From the NCBI GenBank assembly GCA_963660915.1, contig CAVLAO010000004.1, positions 39,494 to 103,493 of the forward strand: a stretch of DNA of 64,000 nt, in the 5' to 3' direction. The translations under genes and the position numbers were made by a program. How positions within the stretch are numbered: position 1 is the stretch's first letter; every line of letters begins with the position of its first letter. The notes under the pieces were generated by a model, which saw only the letters and a list, made by a program, of their open reading frames with translations, had not been told where the DNA came from and made no database searches. Below are positions 25,405-34,002 of the stretch, in pieces. This stretch comes from UMGS1766 sp963660915. Lineage in GTDB: Bacteria; Bacillota; Clostridia; Oscillospirales; Oscillospiraceae.

Positions 25405-26754
25405 TTATACTTTCTTTCTGCCGGTGGCCGGTGGAACACCCATTTCCGTTCGATATTTTGCCACCGTCCTTCGGGAAACCGCACAACCTTCCTCCGCCAA
25501 TAACTCTGCCAGTCTTTGGTCGGAATAAGGTTTATAAGGATCTTCCCTTTTCAGCAACCTGCGCAGTTGTTCCTTCACCTTCTGTTCGGACGCCGCTTTT
25601 TTGCCGTTGTCACTGCCGAAAGCGGCTCTTGAAAAGAAAAAGGACAGCGGCACAACACCATCCGGGCATTGAATATACTTCCCTCGAATCGCCCTGCTTA
25701 CGGTAGATTCATGAATTCCCAACCGATCTGCCACATCTCTCAAAGTCATTGGCCGCAAAGTTCCTTTTTCATTGTGAAAATATTCTGGCTGGAGTTCCAT
25801 GATGGTCTGCATACAACGAAGCATTGTCTCTCTTCGCTGACCAACCGCAGTGACTAGCCATTGCGCCTGGCGCACCTTTTGGTCCAGGTAGGCAATTACT
25901 TCTGCATCATGGCTCTCTTTCTGCATTTTGACATAATAACCGCTGATGCCCAGATGCACATTCCCCACTTCACTGAGGCGGAGATCAAATCCGTCTCCAT
26001 TCCACTTTGCAATCATGTCCGGAATGATATAATCCGTCGGCTCTGGATAGGAAAATCCATTCGCCGGTCTCGGGTTTAATTGCTTGATCTGTTCCACCGC
26101 CTGACGCACGCGTTCCTGAGACGTCTGCAGTTCCTGTGCAATGCGGTGAAAATGACTTTTCGCCAGTTCCGGCAGAAAATCCCGCACAATTTTTGCCGCA
26201 ATATCATCCGCATCAGGACGGCGATAAAGTTGAATTAAAAGACACTCCCGTAAATCTCTGGCTCCCACGCCCCAGGGTTCTGCATTTTGAATTTGCACCA
26301 AAGCCCGCTCCAGCAACGCAAACGGAAGGTTGCTTTCTGCTGCAAGCTGTTCCAACGATTCTGCGATCCACCCATTGGCATCCAGACTGTCCAGAAGATA
26401 TTCTGTGGCCTGTTCCAATGCCTTGCTCTGCAACGGAAGCTGACTTCGGATATAATCTTTCAGGGATTGTCCCTGCTGCTCAGGGATTTGATTCCGTTCG
26501 TCTCCCTCATTATCCTGACGATGGTACCATCGATTTTGGACATCGTTGCTTTCCAGCCACTCCATTTTCCCCTGTTCCCGGCCGCGAACCGGAATCGAAA
26601 TCTCCGGAAGCTCGATTTCCAGAACAGGGTTTTCCAGCGCCGCCTCTCGTACATAGTCTGCAAGCTCCAGTGTATTTTTCTGAAGAATCTCCAAACGCTG
26701 AATTGCCTGAGCTGAAAGGCTTTGCGTTTGTTCTATTTTCTGTTCTATTTTCAT
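25405..26754 (-). CDS. rpoN: RNA polymerase sigma-54 factor
   Basis: The 449-aa alternative sigma factor that recognises -24/-12 promoters and needs an AAA+ activator. Region I is visible at the N-terminus (KIEQKIEQTQSLSAQAIQRL, Gln-rich), the core-binding region follows, and the C-terminus contains an HTH (TLRDVADRLGIHESTVSRAI) plus the RpoN box, here SRRTVAKYR (about residues 427-435). Start choice between ATG 26754 and upstream GTGs is uncertain; MKIEQ matches the family. A matching -24/-12 promoter occurs in this window upstream of livK (55395-55411), next to a sigma-54 activator gene. It is monocistronic with terminators at both sides. Confidence 0.95.
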   Translation of the reverse strand: MKIEQKIEQTQSLSAQAIQRLEILQKNTLELADYVREAALENPVLEIELPEISIPVRGREQGKMEWLESNDVQNRWYHRQDNEGDERNQIPEQQGQSLKDYIRSQLPLQSKALEQATEYLLDSLDANGWIAESLEQLAAESNLPFALLERALVQIQNAEPWGVGARDLRECLLIQLYRRPDADDIAAKIVRDFLPELAKSHFHRIAQELQTSQERVRQAVEQIKQLNPRPANGFSYPEPTDYIIPDMIAKWNGDGFDLRLSEVGNVHLGISGYYVKMQKESHDAEVIAYLDQKVRQAQWLVTAVGQRRETMLRCMQTIMELQPEYFHNEKGTLRPMTLRDVADRLGIHESTVSRAIRGKYIQCPDGVVPLSFFFSRAAFGSDNGKKAASEQKVKEQLRRLLKREDPYKPYSDQRLAELLAEEGCAVSRRTVAKYRTEMGVPPATGRKKV

Positions 26755-26830
26755 CTTTTGCACCACTTTTCGCTCTCTCTATGTCATTATAGCCAATGCT
26801 TTGCAGAGATGCAACCACGTACGTTGTAGA

Positions 26831-26877
26831 AAAAACCAACCCCGTCCCGGGCAGTGCCCAAGACAGGGTTGGTTTTT
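26831..26877 (-). terminator. Intrinsic terminator after the anchored alpha/beta hydrolase
   Basis: A 22-bp stem with G-U pairs around a 3-nt loop is followed on the minus strand by TTTTTTC. The hairpin begins within the stop codon of the gene. Confidence 0.88.
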
Positions 26878-27913
26878 AGTTGACATAATTTGAAATCATC
26901 TGATCCAGCGCGTTTTCAACCGCCGATTGCTCTGTCGCATAGACCATTCCATATCGGCAATCTGCTGTCAAAAGCTGACTTGTGCCGCCATAGCTTTCTG
27001 CAAACTGTTCCACGCTTTCAGGGTTAATTACAGTATCCTGGGTGCCTTCTAAAAACAAGGCAGGAACCGTTGATCCCTCTGTCATCGCTGTCAGATCCAC
27101 ATTTTTCATTGACTCGCCCAGCTGATCACGGGCAAACATTGCGGTCAGAGGCATCATCATTCCCGGCAAATTAAATTGCTTACTGAGAAGATACTTTCCC
27201 GCATCATAAAGGTTTACTACCGGACTTTCCGCAACCACAAAGGTAAGGGATTTGGAAAGTTGGCTGTCCTTCTGCGCCACAGCTGCACCGGCTAAAGCAG
27301 CATTGGCTCCCAGAGTCTGTCCCTGAAGAATGATCTTCTGATCACTTCCGCATTTCTCCAGAACCCAACGCATCCACTCAGCGGTATCCTGACCTTCCTG
27401 CTGTCCGTAGGTGACCAACTGTCCCTCGCTGTCGCCGTGGCTTCGGCTGTCCGGCAGGAGAATATTATAGCCTTTTTCTGCATAATAAGGGGCGAAAAGA
27501 TAATCTGAGGAGGAAGAGCTTCCGTCAAAACTATGAAGCAAAATGACGGTTATGTCCCCACCGGCATCATACCAACCGCCGGATAATGTTAAACCATCCT
27601 GCGACGTAATCGTCACATCATCCCGCAAATGCGTCTGCTTCCAGTCGTCAAACGCCGTTTGAAGCGGGAGCAGCTGCGCCTTTTCCTCATCAGTGTGCTT
27701 TACGCCCTTCAGTTCCTCCACTATGCTGGTAGTTCCATCATAATGCCCGATAAACATGTTCACATAGTTCTTCGGCAAACGCACTGCCCAAATCGCAAAG
27801 ATAATGATCAGCACACCCACCAATAGCAGGATCTGGTTGCGCCGCTGACTTTTAGACGGTTTTTTCCTTGGCTTTGTCGGATTTGCGTTGGGAGTTTCCG
27901 GTTTCTTTTTCAT
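26876..27913 (-). CDS. Membrane-anchored alpha/beta hydrolase-fold protein with Ser-to-Thr nucleophile
   Basis: A 345-aa protein: Lys/Pro-rich N-terminus, one membrane segment (ILLLVGVLIIIFAIWAV, about 27-43), then an alpha/beta hydrolase fold facing outward. The fold is recognisable in VILLHSFDGSSSSSDY, NILLPDSRSHGDSEG (oxyanion and acid regions) and the late LFLEGTQDTVINPESV. The elbow, normally GxSxG, reads GQTLGAN, with Thr in place of the nucleophilic Ser, so hydrolysis may be lost or slow. ATG 27913 follows GGAGG. It lies 13 bp after a membrane-anchored foldase gene in the same operon, suggesting an envelope role. The family often carries Ser here, so loss of function is inference. Confidence 0.8.
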   Translation of the reverse strand: MKKKPETPNANPTKPRKKPSKSQRRNQILLLVGVLIIIFAIWAVRLPKNYVNMFIGHYDGTTSIVEELKGVKHTDEEKAQLLPLQTAFDDWKQTHLRDDVTITSQDGLTLSGGWYDAGGDITVILLHSFDGSSSSSDYLFAPYYAEKGYNILLPDSRSHGDSEGQLVTYGQQEGQDTAEWMRWVLEKCGSDQKIILQGQTLGANAALAGAAVAQKDSQLSKSLTFVVAESPVVNLYDAGKYLLSKQFNLPGMMMPLTAMFARDQLGESMKNVDLTAMTEGSTVPALFLEGTQDTVINPESVEQFAESYGGTSQLLTADCRYGMVYATEQSAVENALDQMISNYVN

Positions 27914-27926
27914 CGTTTCTGCCTCC

Positions 27927-29006
27927 TTAACGCGCAATGATCATGGCAAAGCCGTGGGTTTTTAGCGCCAGCGTTGTTTTCTGCTCATTCAGCCACTGGT
28001 CGTAGCGCTCCTGATTCAGCGCATCCCTCGCCTGAACACTTAAAGCACTCTCACCCCAGCCATTAAAATAGACAAGGTACCAACCGGTATCATCTCTCAA
28101 CACAGCACTGTCTCCGCTTTTGCGGCTGGTATCAAAGCACCAGTTCTCCAGAACTTCTTCCACGTCCTCTTTTGTCAACGCAGAAAAATGTCCGTCCGGA
28201 GCTCGATCATCATCCAACTCGGAGAATTGCGTTGCAACCGCAATATAGGCTTCCAAATCTCCGCCGTTTACCTCCGCTCTTGCCTGCGCCGCCTCAGCCA
28301 GCTTTCCCGCATTTTCCCACTGATGTTCTTCTGTCTCACCGGTGGATCGATCAGTCCCCGGAACAAAATAGGTCACAACCACATCCGCCGTCGGATAATC
28401 CGTTGATGTATCGTAATACTTCTGGCGATAGGTCTCCACCTCATCCTCCGTCGGTTTCAGCTGCTCCATCAAAACGCTGCGATAGCTTTCCGCCCGGGTG
28501 CGGTTTGCCAATTGAGCATAGTAAATTTTTTCATTCATACCTGCATCATAGAGTTTTTCCAGATATTTATCCGGCTCGGAAATGCCGGCACTGACGCAGT
28601 AATCTCGAATTTTCTTTTCATTCTCGGCACGCACGGCGGCAATCTCATCCTCCGCATCGTAGCCTGCCTCATCCGCCGCCCGATTGAGGGCAGCGTATTC
28701 CTGCATATCTGCCAGAGCAACCTGCCGAAAATACTCTGCCCATGTAGTCGTCTCGTCATAGTTCTGCTTGCGCAGATCACCATTCACATTCAGTCCCAGG
28801 TCGCCCAGTTCGTTTTGATGCTCACTCACAAAGCTGTAGTAAGCCTCATAATAGTAATAGTTATAGGCCGCAATATTGTATTTTTCGCTGCCGACATTGA
28901 CCGCTGTAAGCACCTGCTGGGGGATGCCGATCGCCAAAATCACCAACACAAACAACACCGGGACACAAATAATGATAAGGGTACGCTTGGAAAACAAATC
29001 TTTCAT
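27927..29006 (-). CDS. Membrane-anchored SurA/PrsA-like peptidyl-prolyl isomerase (foldase)
   Basis: A 359-aa protein with one N-terminal membrane segment (TLIIICVPVLFVLVILAIGI) and no lipobox Cys, then a helical SurA_N-like region rich in Tyr and acidic residues (KYNIAAYNYYYYEAYY), and a parvulin-type (PpiC) domain in the C-terminal third (GGDLEAYIAVATQFSELDDD, PDGHFSALTKEDVEEVL, TGWYLVYFNG). Such proteins help secreted proteins fold outside the membrane. Start is ATG 29006 with AAGGAATT upstream; the longer frame is unsupported. It is followed by the anchored hydrolase gene (13 bp), probably one transcript. The isomerase domain is divergent, so activity is uncertain. Confidence 0.8.
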   Translation of the reverse strand: MKDLFSKRTLIIICVPVLFVLVILAIGIPQQVLTAVNVGSEKYNIAAYNYYYYEAYYSFVSEHQNELGDLGLNVNGDLRKQNYDETTTWAEYFRQVALADMQEYAALNRAADEAGYDAEDEIAAVRAENEKKIRDYCVSAGISEPDKYLEKLYDAGMNEKIYYAQLANRTRAESYRSVLMEQLKPTEDEVETYRQKYYDTSTDYPTADVVVTYFVPGTDRSTGETEEHQWENAGKLAEAAQARAEVNGGDLEAYIAVATQFSELDDDRAPDGHFSALTKEDVEEVLENWCFDTSRKSGDSAVLRDDTGWYLVYFNGWGESALSVQARDALNQERYDQWLNEQKTTLALKTHGFAMIIAR

Positions 29007-29108
29007 TCTGTCAATTCCTTTTGTATGATTCTCGACAGCGGCCAAACCCGCCGATGACACTGTATTTTACCGCGCTGTTTCCAGCACTGTCAAGGACGAA
29101 AGGATAAC

Positions 29109-29140
29109 AAAACGCCGGGATGCAAGCATCCCGGCGTTTT
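29109..29140 (-). terminator. Intrinsic terminator after the GntP-family gene
   Basis: AAAACGCCGGGATGC and its exact complement form a tight stem, with TTTTG on the minus-strand side. It separates the permease gene from the downstream foldase gene. Confidence 0.85.
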
Positions 29141-29169
29141 GGGGGGTCCAGGAATCTGGGGTCAGGCGA

Positions 29170-30579
29170 TCAATAGAAGATGATTGCGCCGACCACAGCC
29201 ACCAAGCTGAAGATCACGGGGAAGACGACCGTCAGCACAAAGCTGTACTTGTAGGACTCCTTCATGTTGGTTTTGAACACGGCCATGCCCTGCGCCAGCA
29301 TCGGGCTGTGGGGCAGAGAGTCGAAGGTAGTAGCTGCGGAAACAGCGATACGATGGATTGCAGCGGGGTTGACCAGACCTGCATTTGCCATCTCGCTGCC
29401 GGTACCGTACTGACCGCCAAAGATGGCCAACCACATGACCATGCCGCTGACACCGTCGGCGCACAGAGCTGCAATCAAGCAGACAGACAGCCAGCAGGTG
29501 ATGTAGGGGTTCAGGTTGATGTTCAGGATCGCAGCCTTCAGAGGCTCGAAGCAGGCAGAAGCCTGAGTGACGTTGCCGAAACCATAGACGCAACCGGACA
29601 TAACAATGAAGGGGAACATCTCGGTGCAGCCCTGGCTCAGAGCGCGGGTGATCTTGATCTGATGGATAACAACGTGCCAGTTCAGCAGAACAACAACACC
29701 GGAAGTAATCCACATAGCAAAGATCAGTGCGTTCATAGCAGTCCAGCCAATAGCCAGCTGGAACACGCCGGCCAGAACGATAACCAGAATGATGGGCAAA
29801 ACGGATTTCCAGAATGCAGGCATCTCGATGTCGCCAAACATTTTGTTGGAGCCGTATTCATCCTCTTCGTTGGTGGTATAGCCAATGCCCTTCTTACGAG
29901 CCTGCTTGATCAGGTGCTGCATGTAGAGGATCATCAGGATGATGCCGGTAGCAGCAGTGGCCAGGGACAGGCCGGGAGCAGCCCAGGTAGTAGTGCCCAG
30001 CATGGTGGTAGGCAGCACGTTCGGCATAGCTGTAACACCAGGCATTGTGAAGGTCACAATCGGAGGCACAGCGATGCAGGCTGCATAGCCGATGTAAATG
30101 GGTAGGTCAGCCTTCTTCATCAGGGAGAAGGTCATGGTAGCTACAATGAAGATGTAGCTCTGGATACCGGCTAGCTGAAGAACAGCAGCGGTAACAGCAA
30201 TGATGTAGGGAGAATGGTCCGCGCCGATGATCTTGATGAACTTTTCGGCGATTGCCTCACCGGAACGAGTCTCACGCATCAGATAGGAGAACAGGCCGGC
30301 AGAGATAAATGCCAGACCACTGTCCTTTGCGAAGCTGCCCAGACCGGAGGACCAGGTGGTAGTGATGGTAGTCAGGAAGCCGGTGCTGCTGCCCAAAGCA
30401 ACCACTGCGGATGCGATGATAGCAGAAACGGCGGTGTGGATGCCCTTGTAGCACATGACAACGAACAAAATGATGCCGATGATCAACAGGGCTGCGGAAA
30501 CAGGCACGCTGCTCAGGAAAGGAATTCCGGAAGCAGTGGCTGCAGCAGAAGATACTGCTGCGGATGCTGCAGAAGACAT
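29170..30579 (-). CDS. GntP-family (gluconate/H+ symporter-like) permease
   Basis: A 469-aa polytopic membrane protein with about 12 hydrophobic segments. The Ala/Ser-rich start leads into SAALLIIGIILFVVMCYKG, and the conserved family end AAIHRIAVSAATTFDSLPHS is diagnostic for the GntP superfamily of organic-anion symporters. The substrate (sugar acid or other carboxylate) cannot be read. Its promoter has TTTACA-17-TATAAT preceded by a copy of the ATGTAAC-N5-GTTGT motif also found in front of the beta-helix gene and the SnoaL operon, so it is probably controlled together with them and may import the substrate or export a product of that locus. GGAGG precedes the ATG. Confidence 0.88.
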   Translation of the reverse strand: MSSAASAAVSSAAATASGIPFLSSVPVSAALLIIGIILFVVMCYKGIHTAVSAIIASAVVALGSSTGFLTTITTTWSSGLGSFAKDSGLAFISAGLFSYLMRETRSGEAIAEKFIKIIGADHSPYIIAVTAAVLQLAGIQSYIFIVATMTFSLMKKADLPIYIGYAACIAVPPIVTFTMPGVTAMPNVLPTTMLGTTTWAAPGLSLATAATGIILMILYMQHLIKQARKKGIGYTTNEEDEYGSNKMFGDIEMPAFWKSVLPIILVIVLAGVFQLAIGWTAMNALIFAMWITSGVVVLLNWHVVIHQIKITRALSQGCTEMFPFIVMSGCVYGFGNVTQASACFEPLKAAILNINLNPYITCWLSVCLIAALCADGVSGMVMWLAIFGGQYGTGSEMANAGLVNPAAIHRIAVSAATTFDSLPHSPMLAQGMAVFKTNMKESYKYSFVLTVVFPVIFSLVAVVGAIIFY

Positions 30580-30709
30580 AAATTACCTCCTCAAATCTCT
30601 TTGTCTTGCTTGCTGCGAAAAAGGAATCCCAAATACCTCGCCCTCCCCCAAGGGCTCCGCACTTGCTGTGCATTTTGCACAGATTCCATCCCCGCAAATT
30701 ACAGTCCTT

Positions 30710-30738
30710 ATTATACTTTGAGTTAATCTTTCTGTAAA
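30710..30738 (-). promoter_or_regulatory. Promoter of the GntP-family permease
   Basis: On the minus strand TTTACA, a 17-bp spacer and TATAAT. Directly upstream is the block ATTTCGTT-N-C (30739-30748) shared with two other promoters of the LysR locus. Confidence 0.75.
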
Positions 30739-30758
30739 GAAACGAAATTAACTTAATT

Positions 30759-30777
30759 CTACAACGGACTGTTACAT
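30759..30777 (-). promoter_or_regulatory. Shared operator motif, copy 1 (permease)
   Basis: Minus strand ATGTAACAGTCCGTTGTAG, fitting ATGTAAC-N5-GTTGT. It is 20 bp upstream of the -35 box, separated by 10 bp from the shared ATTTCGTT element. Inferred binding site of the LysR-type regulator at 32954-33847. Confidence 0.7.
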
Positions 30778-30802
30778 TCAATCCAATTCGTTGTGATGTT
30801 GC

Positions 30803-30826
30803 CCAAAAACGATTTTGCGTTTTTGG
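30803..30826 (-). terminator. Hairpin downstream of the beta-helix gene
   Basis: CCAAAAACG and CGTTTTTGG form a 9-bp stem with a 6-nt loop, about 40 bp after the beta-helix stop. The T residues are within the stem rather than after it, so terminator efficiency is uncertain. Confidence 0.5.
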
Positions 30827-30867
30827 TCAATATCACGGAATACAGTTTTTAAGAAATCCGCTGCAAA

Positions 30868-32712
30868 TCAGGCAAGCTTCAGAACAATCTTACCGGCATA
30901 ACGGGTACCGGGAACGATCTCGGTTTCAACACCGTCTACGGTCATCACCAGTTTTTTGCCGTTGGCACCCTTCACGATGGAATTTTCGCCCAATTCCAGA
31001 ACTGTCAGATAAGAAGTTCCGGTAACCAACCAGCTGCTGAAGCGATCCATGCGGACAATCACGCCGTTGTTCACAGTAGGAGCAGCCTCTTGTGTAATGT
31101 TGCTCAGCTCCAGACGGTTGCCCTGATAGATCTTCTTCACCCCATCACGATAGGACTGAGACGCAGAAGAGATGATGCCCTCAACACGAGTGTCATTCAG
31201 TTCGACCAACAGGTTCTTCGGACCACGCAGATCCTTGTCATGACCCACATGGGGATCCGGATGATCTGCACCGGGAGCACCTTCCGGACCGCCGGGAGCG
31301 CCGGGGCCGCCGGCAGGTGCATCTGCAGGAGGTGCAAACATGCCGCCAAAAGTAGGTGCTGTCGTAGGTGCATCATCATTGCGCAGATACTGCTCCATAT
31401 GGAGGTTGGTGGTGGAGTTGAAGAAGTTGCCCACTACCGTCATGTCGCTCATCTCAACCGAAACATCCAGAGACGGATCGAACTTGGTCAGATCGCGGCC
31501 TTCGACATACTCGTCCTTCTCGTCAGTCGCAACAATAACGGAAGTGGCGTCCATGCCGCCTTCATCGTTGTCGTGCAGCTGAAGAACGGTACCGTTGCCG
31601 GGCTGCAGGTAAGAATTGCTAATGTGGAAGTCAGTGGCAGAACCCTTAACCACGATGGTGGACTTGCCGGTCACAATGCTGGAATCCGCAATGGTAACAG
31701 GAGTGTTCTTATCACCGATAACAAACACACCGTAGCGGTTGCCGCTGATTTCACAGCCATTGACAATCTCTGCGCGGGCTGCACCGATCATACCGCGCAC
31801 CAGCAGAGGATAGCCGTCGACATGAACCTCAGAGTGATCAAAGCTGACAATATTCCGGTCGCCAATGCAGAAAGCGCCATAGCCCACTGCCCGAGGACCG
31901 GACAGTTCCACTTTGCAGTCCTTAACATAGATATTCGCGGAGTCGTCGCATCCATCGATGGAAAACACGCCCCAGCCGTTGGTCTTCAGGTCACAATTCG
32001 TGTAGTACACTGTGCCGTTGTCACACAGCTGCACCAGTCGGTTCGTACCGGTAACTGCAATACCCCAGCTGAAGTCGCCCATCCATTCTGCATCATCGGG
32101 GCTGTGGTTCTCAATACGGCAGTTGTCCACATGGACCACACTATCGCCGCCCACGTGCACTGCGCAGCGGGTAACGCCGTCCATAGTGATGTCGCTGTCC
32201 TGAATGGTCAGATGTACATTGTCAATGGCAGCAATACCGGCGCCGGAACCAATGAAGTCATTGTATCCGTGTCCGTCCAGATCAATGTGCGCATCGGCAA
32301 TGACATAGTCGCTGTCGCCGGTCACCAGAATGCCGTTGAAATTCTCCTCATTGCTGGAGATGGTCACACCAACTGCCTCTTCGCCGGTAATCACACCGTC
32401 CTGTACCAGAGCCGGTACACCCTTAGCCTCGATAACCTTGTTGTTCTCAATGACCGCTGCCGTATGGAACTCCTCGCCGCGATTCATCATCATCATCAAA
32501 CCATGAGGGGTCATATGATAAAGCTCTGCCACAGTGAGCACAATATCACCGTAGTACTCGCCGGCCTTCTGCTCGCGGCCTGCGCCGTCCACCGTCAGCT
32601 GAACAAATTTTCCCTCGGGTGCAACCAACTTTGCGCCTTCCTTTAAAACCAGATGAGAGAGTGTTTTTGTCTCCTCCACTAACTGCTCGCCTTCAACAAT
32701 CCATTCGCGCAT
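30868..32712 (-). CDS. Large cytoplasmic right-handed parallel beta-helix protein
   Basis: A 614-aa protein with no signal peptide or membrane segment. Residues about 90-480 are a long run of short Asx/Val/Ile-rich repeats typical of a right-handed beta-helix (for example VHLTIQDSDITMDGVTRCAV, IYVKDCKVELSGPRAVG, VTIADSSIVTGKSTIVV). A Pro/Gly/Ala-rich, probably flexible linker (PPADAPAGGPGAPGGPEGAP) and a His/Asp stretch follow, then a final all-beta section. Most beta-helix proteins are secreted; this one appears cytoplasmic. ATG 32712 has GGAGG. Its promoter carries the same operator block as the permease and SnoaL operon, so it belongs to their regulon. An enzyme, scaffold or carbohydrate-binding role are all open. 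Confidence 0.8.
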   Translation of the reverse strand: MREWIVEGEQLVEETKTLSHLVLKEGAKLVAPEGKFVQLTVDGAGREQKAGEYYGDIVLTVAELYHMTPHGLMMMMNRGEEFHTAAVIENNKVIEAKGVPALVQDGVITGEEAVGVTISSNEENFNGILVTGDSDYVIADAHIDLDGHGYNDFIGSGAGIAAIDNVHLTIQDSDITMDGVTRCAVHVGGDSVVHVDNCRIENHSPDDAEWMGDFSWGIAVTGTNRLVQLCDNGTVYYTNCDLKTNGWGVFSIDGCDDSANIYVKDCKVELSGPRAVGYGAFCIGDRNIVSFDHSEVHVDGYPLLVRGMIGAARAEIVNGCEISGNRYGVFVIGDKNTPVTIADSSIVTGKSTIVVKGSATDFHISNSYLQPGNGTVLQLHDNDEGGMDATSVIVATDEKDEYVEGRDLTKFDPSLDVSVEMSDMTVVGNFFNSTTNLHMEQYLRNDDAPTTAPTFGGMFAPPADAPAGGPGAPGGPEGAPGADHPDPHVGHDKDLRGPKNLLVELNDTRVEGIISSASQSYRDGVKKIYQGNRLELSNITQEAAPTVNNGVIVRMDRFSSWLVTGTSYLTVLELGENSIVKGANGKKLVMTVDGVETEIVPGTRYAGKIVLKLA

Positions 32713-32764
32713 AAAATTTTCCTCCTGTTTTGCTCGAATCAAAATGGTAATTTACCTTAAGTTT

Positions 32765-32794
32765 AGAGTAACCTATTTTATCGCAAAGTGTAAA
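32765..32794 (-). promoter_or_regulatory. Promoter of the beta-helix gene
   Basis: TTTACA (32789-32794) is preceded by the shared ATTTCGTT element (32797-32804). The -10 box is weak (TACTCT at 18 bp or TTACTC at 17 bp), consistent with need for an activator. Confidence 0.55.
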
Positions 32795-32813
32795 GCAACG
32801 AAATGAAATCAAT

Positions 32814-32832
32814 TTACAACCGCCTGTTACAT
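32814..32832 (-). promoter_or_regulatory. Shared operator motif, copy 2 (beta-helix gene)
   Basis: Minus strand ATGTAACAGGCGGTTGTAA, fitting ATGTAAC-N5-GTTGT and 9 bp upstream of ATTTCGTT. Confidence 0.7.
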
Positions 32833-32918
32833 ACCGTCGCTTTTTTGTCTATATTGTATAATTTTTTACCTCCATTTTTGGATGTGTAAAGTTTTTTTCT
32901 TGCGCGCAAAAAAATTTA

Positions 32919-32939
32919 CCGCAGAGAAAATCTCTGCGG
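32919..32939 (-). terminator. Intrinsic terminator after the LysR gene
   Basis: CCGCAGAGA and TCTCTGCGG form a 9-bp stem with an AAA loop, followed on the minus strand by TAAATTTTTTT. Confidence 0.85.
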
Positions 32940-32953
32940 CAATCAACGGAATC

Positions 32954-33847
32954 TTACGATTCCACCTTACTGCTTTTCAACCGTTTTGTGGCCTCTTCCA
33001 CTAATCGACGGACACTGCGTTTTTTGTTGTCCTTCCGATAGGCGAGTACCAGCGTAACCATGTGGCAGTCCGGATAAGCGCGAAGCGTCTTACTGTTGAG
33101 CATACGGCAGTGCTCCAGCAGGAAGTTAACACCCTGCATCTGTTCCACTGAGGCACAGGAGGAAAGCATATTCTCCGCCTCCACCAACTTATCGGTCGGG
33201 AAGCCCATGCCCTCCAGCCGCAACCGCAGCTGCGTCATGCCCTCCTCCGGCGTGGGCGTATAGAAAACTCGTTCATCCCGAAAATCCAGATAACTGGCAT
33301 CCGGCGTGGCCTTCGGATGATCAGCAGAAACCACCAGCATTTCCTGCAGCCGCTCTACCTCGATAAACCCAAGGCTGTCTCGCCCCTGCATTTCCGGTGC
33401 GAAGGTGAACGCCACGTCCAGTTCTCCCTCCTCCAGCCACTTGAGGATCTGCCAGGAGGGCGCGCTTTTATATACCATGCGTAATTCCGGATTTTCTGTT
33501 TGAAAATCCCGCAGTAAAGACCGGCCGACCTGCTGTAGATCCAGCAATTCCGGCTGACCGATTGCCATGGTATTATCTTGTCCTGCGGTCATCTTTTCCG
33601 CCTCTGCCCGAGCAGATGTAATGATGTCATCCATCTCGGAAAAGGCCTTGTAATAAATCTTCCCCACATCGGTCAGAACAAGTTTGCTCCGTTCCCGGCT
33701 GAGCAGGGTACAATTCAGATCCTGCTCCAGCTTGGCTACCTGCTTGCTAACCGCCTGCTGACTCAAATAGAGCTGACGCGCCGCTTCGGTAAAACTGCCG
33801 ACACGAACCAACATCAGGAAGGATTTTACCGTCGTTTCATTGACCAT
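32954..33847 (-). CDS. LysR-family transcriptional regulator of the second SnoaL/OYE locus
   Basis: A 297-aa regulator. The N-terminal winged HTH is clear (FLMLVRVGSFTEAARQLYLS then QQAVSKQVAKLEQDLNC), followed by the linker and a LysR substrate-binding domain (QPELLDLQQVGRSLL, LDVAFTFAPEMQGR, EMLVVSADHPKA). It is divergent from the SnoaL operon at 34109, the usual layout for a LysR activator and its target. A copy of the ATGTAAC-N5-GTTGT motif fills the spacer of its own promoter, which suggests autorepression, while other copies lie upstream of -35 boxes, which fits activation. Probable regulator of the permease, beta-helix and SnoaL genes; the inducer is unknown. Confidence 0.9.
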   Translation of the reverse strand: MVNETTVKSFLMLVRVGSFTEAARQLYLSQQAVSKQVAKLEQDLNCTLLSRERSKLVLTDVGKIYYKAFSEMDDIITSARAEAEKMTAGQDNTMAIGQPELLDLQQVGRSLLRDFQTENPELRMVYKSAPSWQILKWLEEGELDVAFTFAPEMQGRDSLGFIEVERLQEMLVVSADHPKATPDASYLDFRDERVFYTPTPEEGMTQLRLRLEGMGFPTDKLVEAENMLSSCASVEQMQGVNFLLEHCRMLNSKTLRAYPDCHMVTLVLAYRKDNKKRSVRRLVEEATKRLKSSKVES

Positions 33848-33920
33848 ATTGAAAACCTCTTAATTTCATCTCCAAAGGAAAAATGCTGTCTGTAACCCAT
33901 ATCCATTTTATATATGTACG

Positions 33921-33949
33921 ATTTTATCACAACAATTTGTTACATTCAA
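33921..33949 (-). promoter_or_regulatory. Promoter of the LysR gene
   Basis: On the minus strand TTGAAT and TAAAAT are 17 bp apart. The spacer is occupied by operator copy 4. Confidence 0.65.
33927..33945 (-). promoter_or_regulatory. Shared operator motif, copy 4 (LysR autoregulation)
   Basis: Minus strand ATGTAACAAATTGTTGTGA fits ATGTAAC-N5-GTTGT. It lies between the -35 and -10 boxes of the LysR promoter, where binding would block RNA polymerase. Confidence 0.65.
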
Positions 33950-33964
33950 GAGTTCGTTCCAAAA

Positions 33965-33983
33965 ATGTAACGCTTTGTTGTAG
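33965..33983 (+). promoter_or_regulatory. Shared operator motif, copy 3 (SnoaL operon)
   Basis: Plus strand ATGTAACGCTTTGTTGTAG, 9 bp before ATTTCGTT (33993-34000) and 19 bp before the -35 box. Spacing matches copies 1 and 2. Confidence 0.7.
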
Positions 33984-34002
33984 GTTGTACCAATTTCGTT
34001 GC

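Noticed and set aside
31090..32646. 518-codon plus-strand frame
   Set aside because: It is antisense to the beta-helix gene, whose repeats, ribosome site and operator are convincing.
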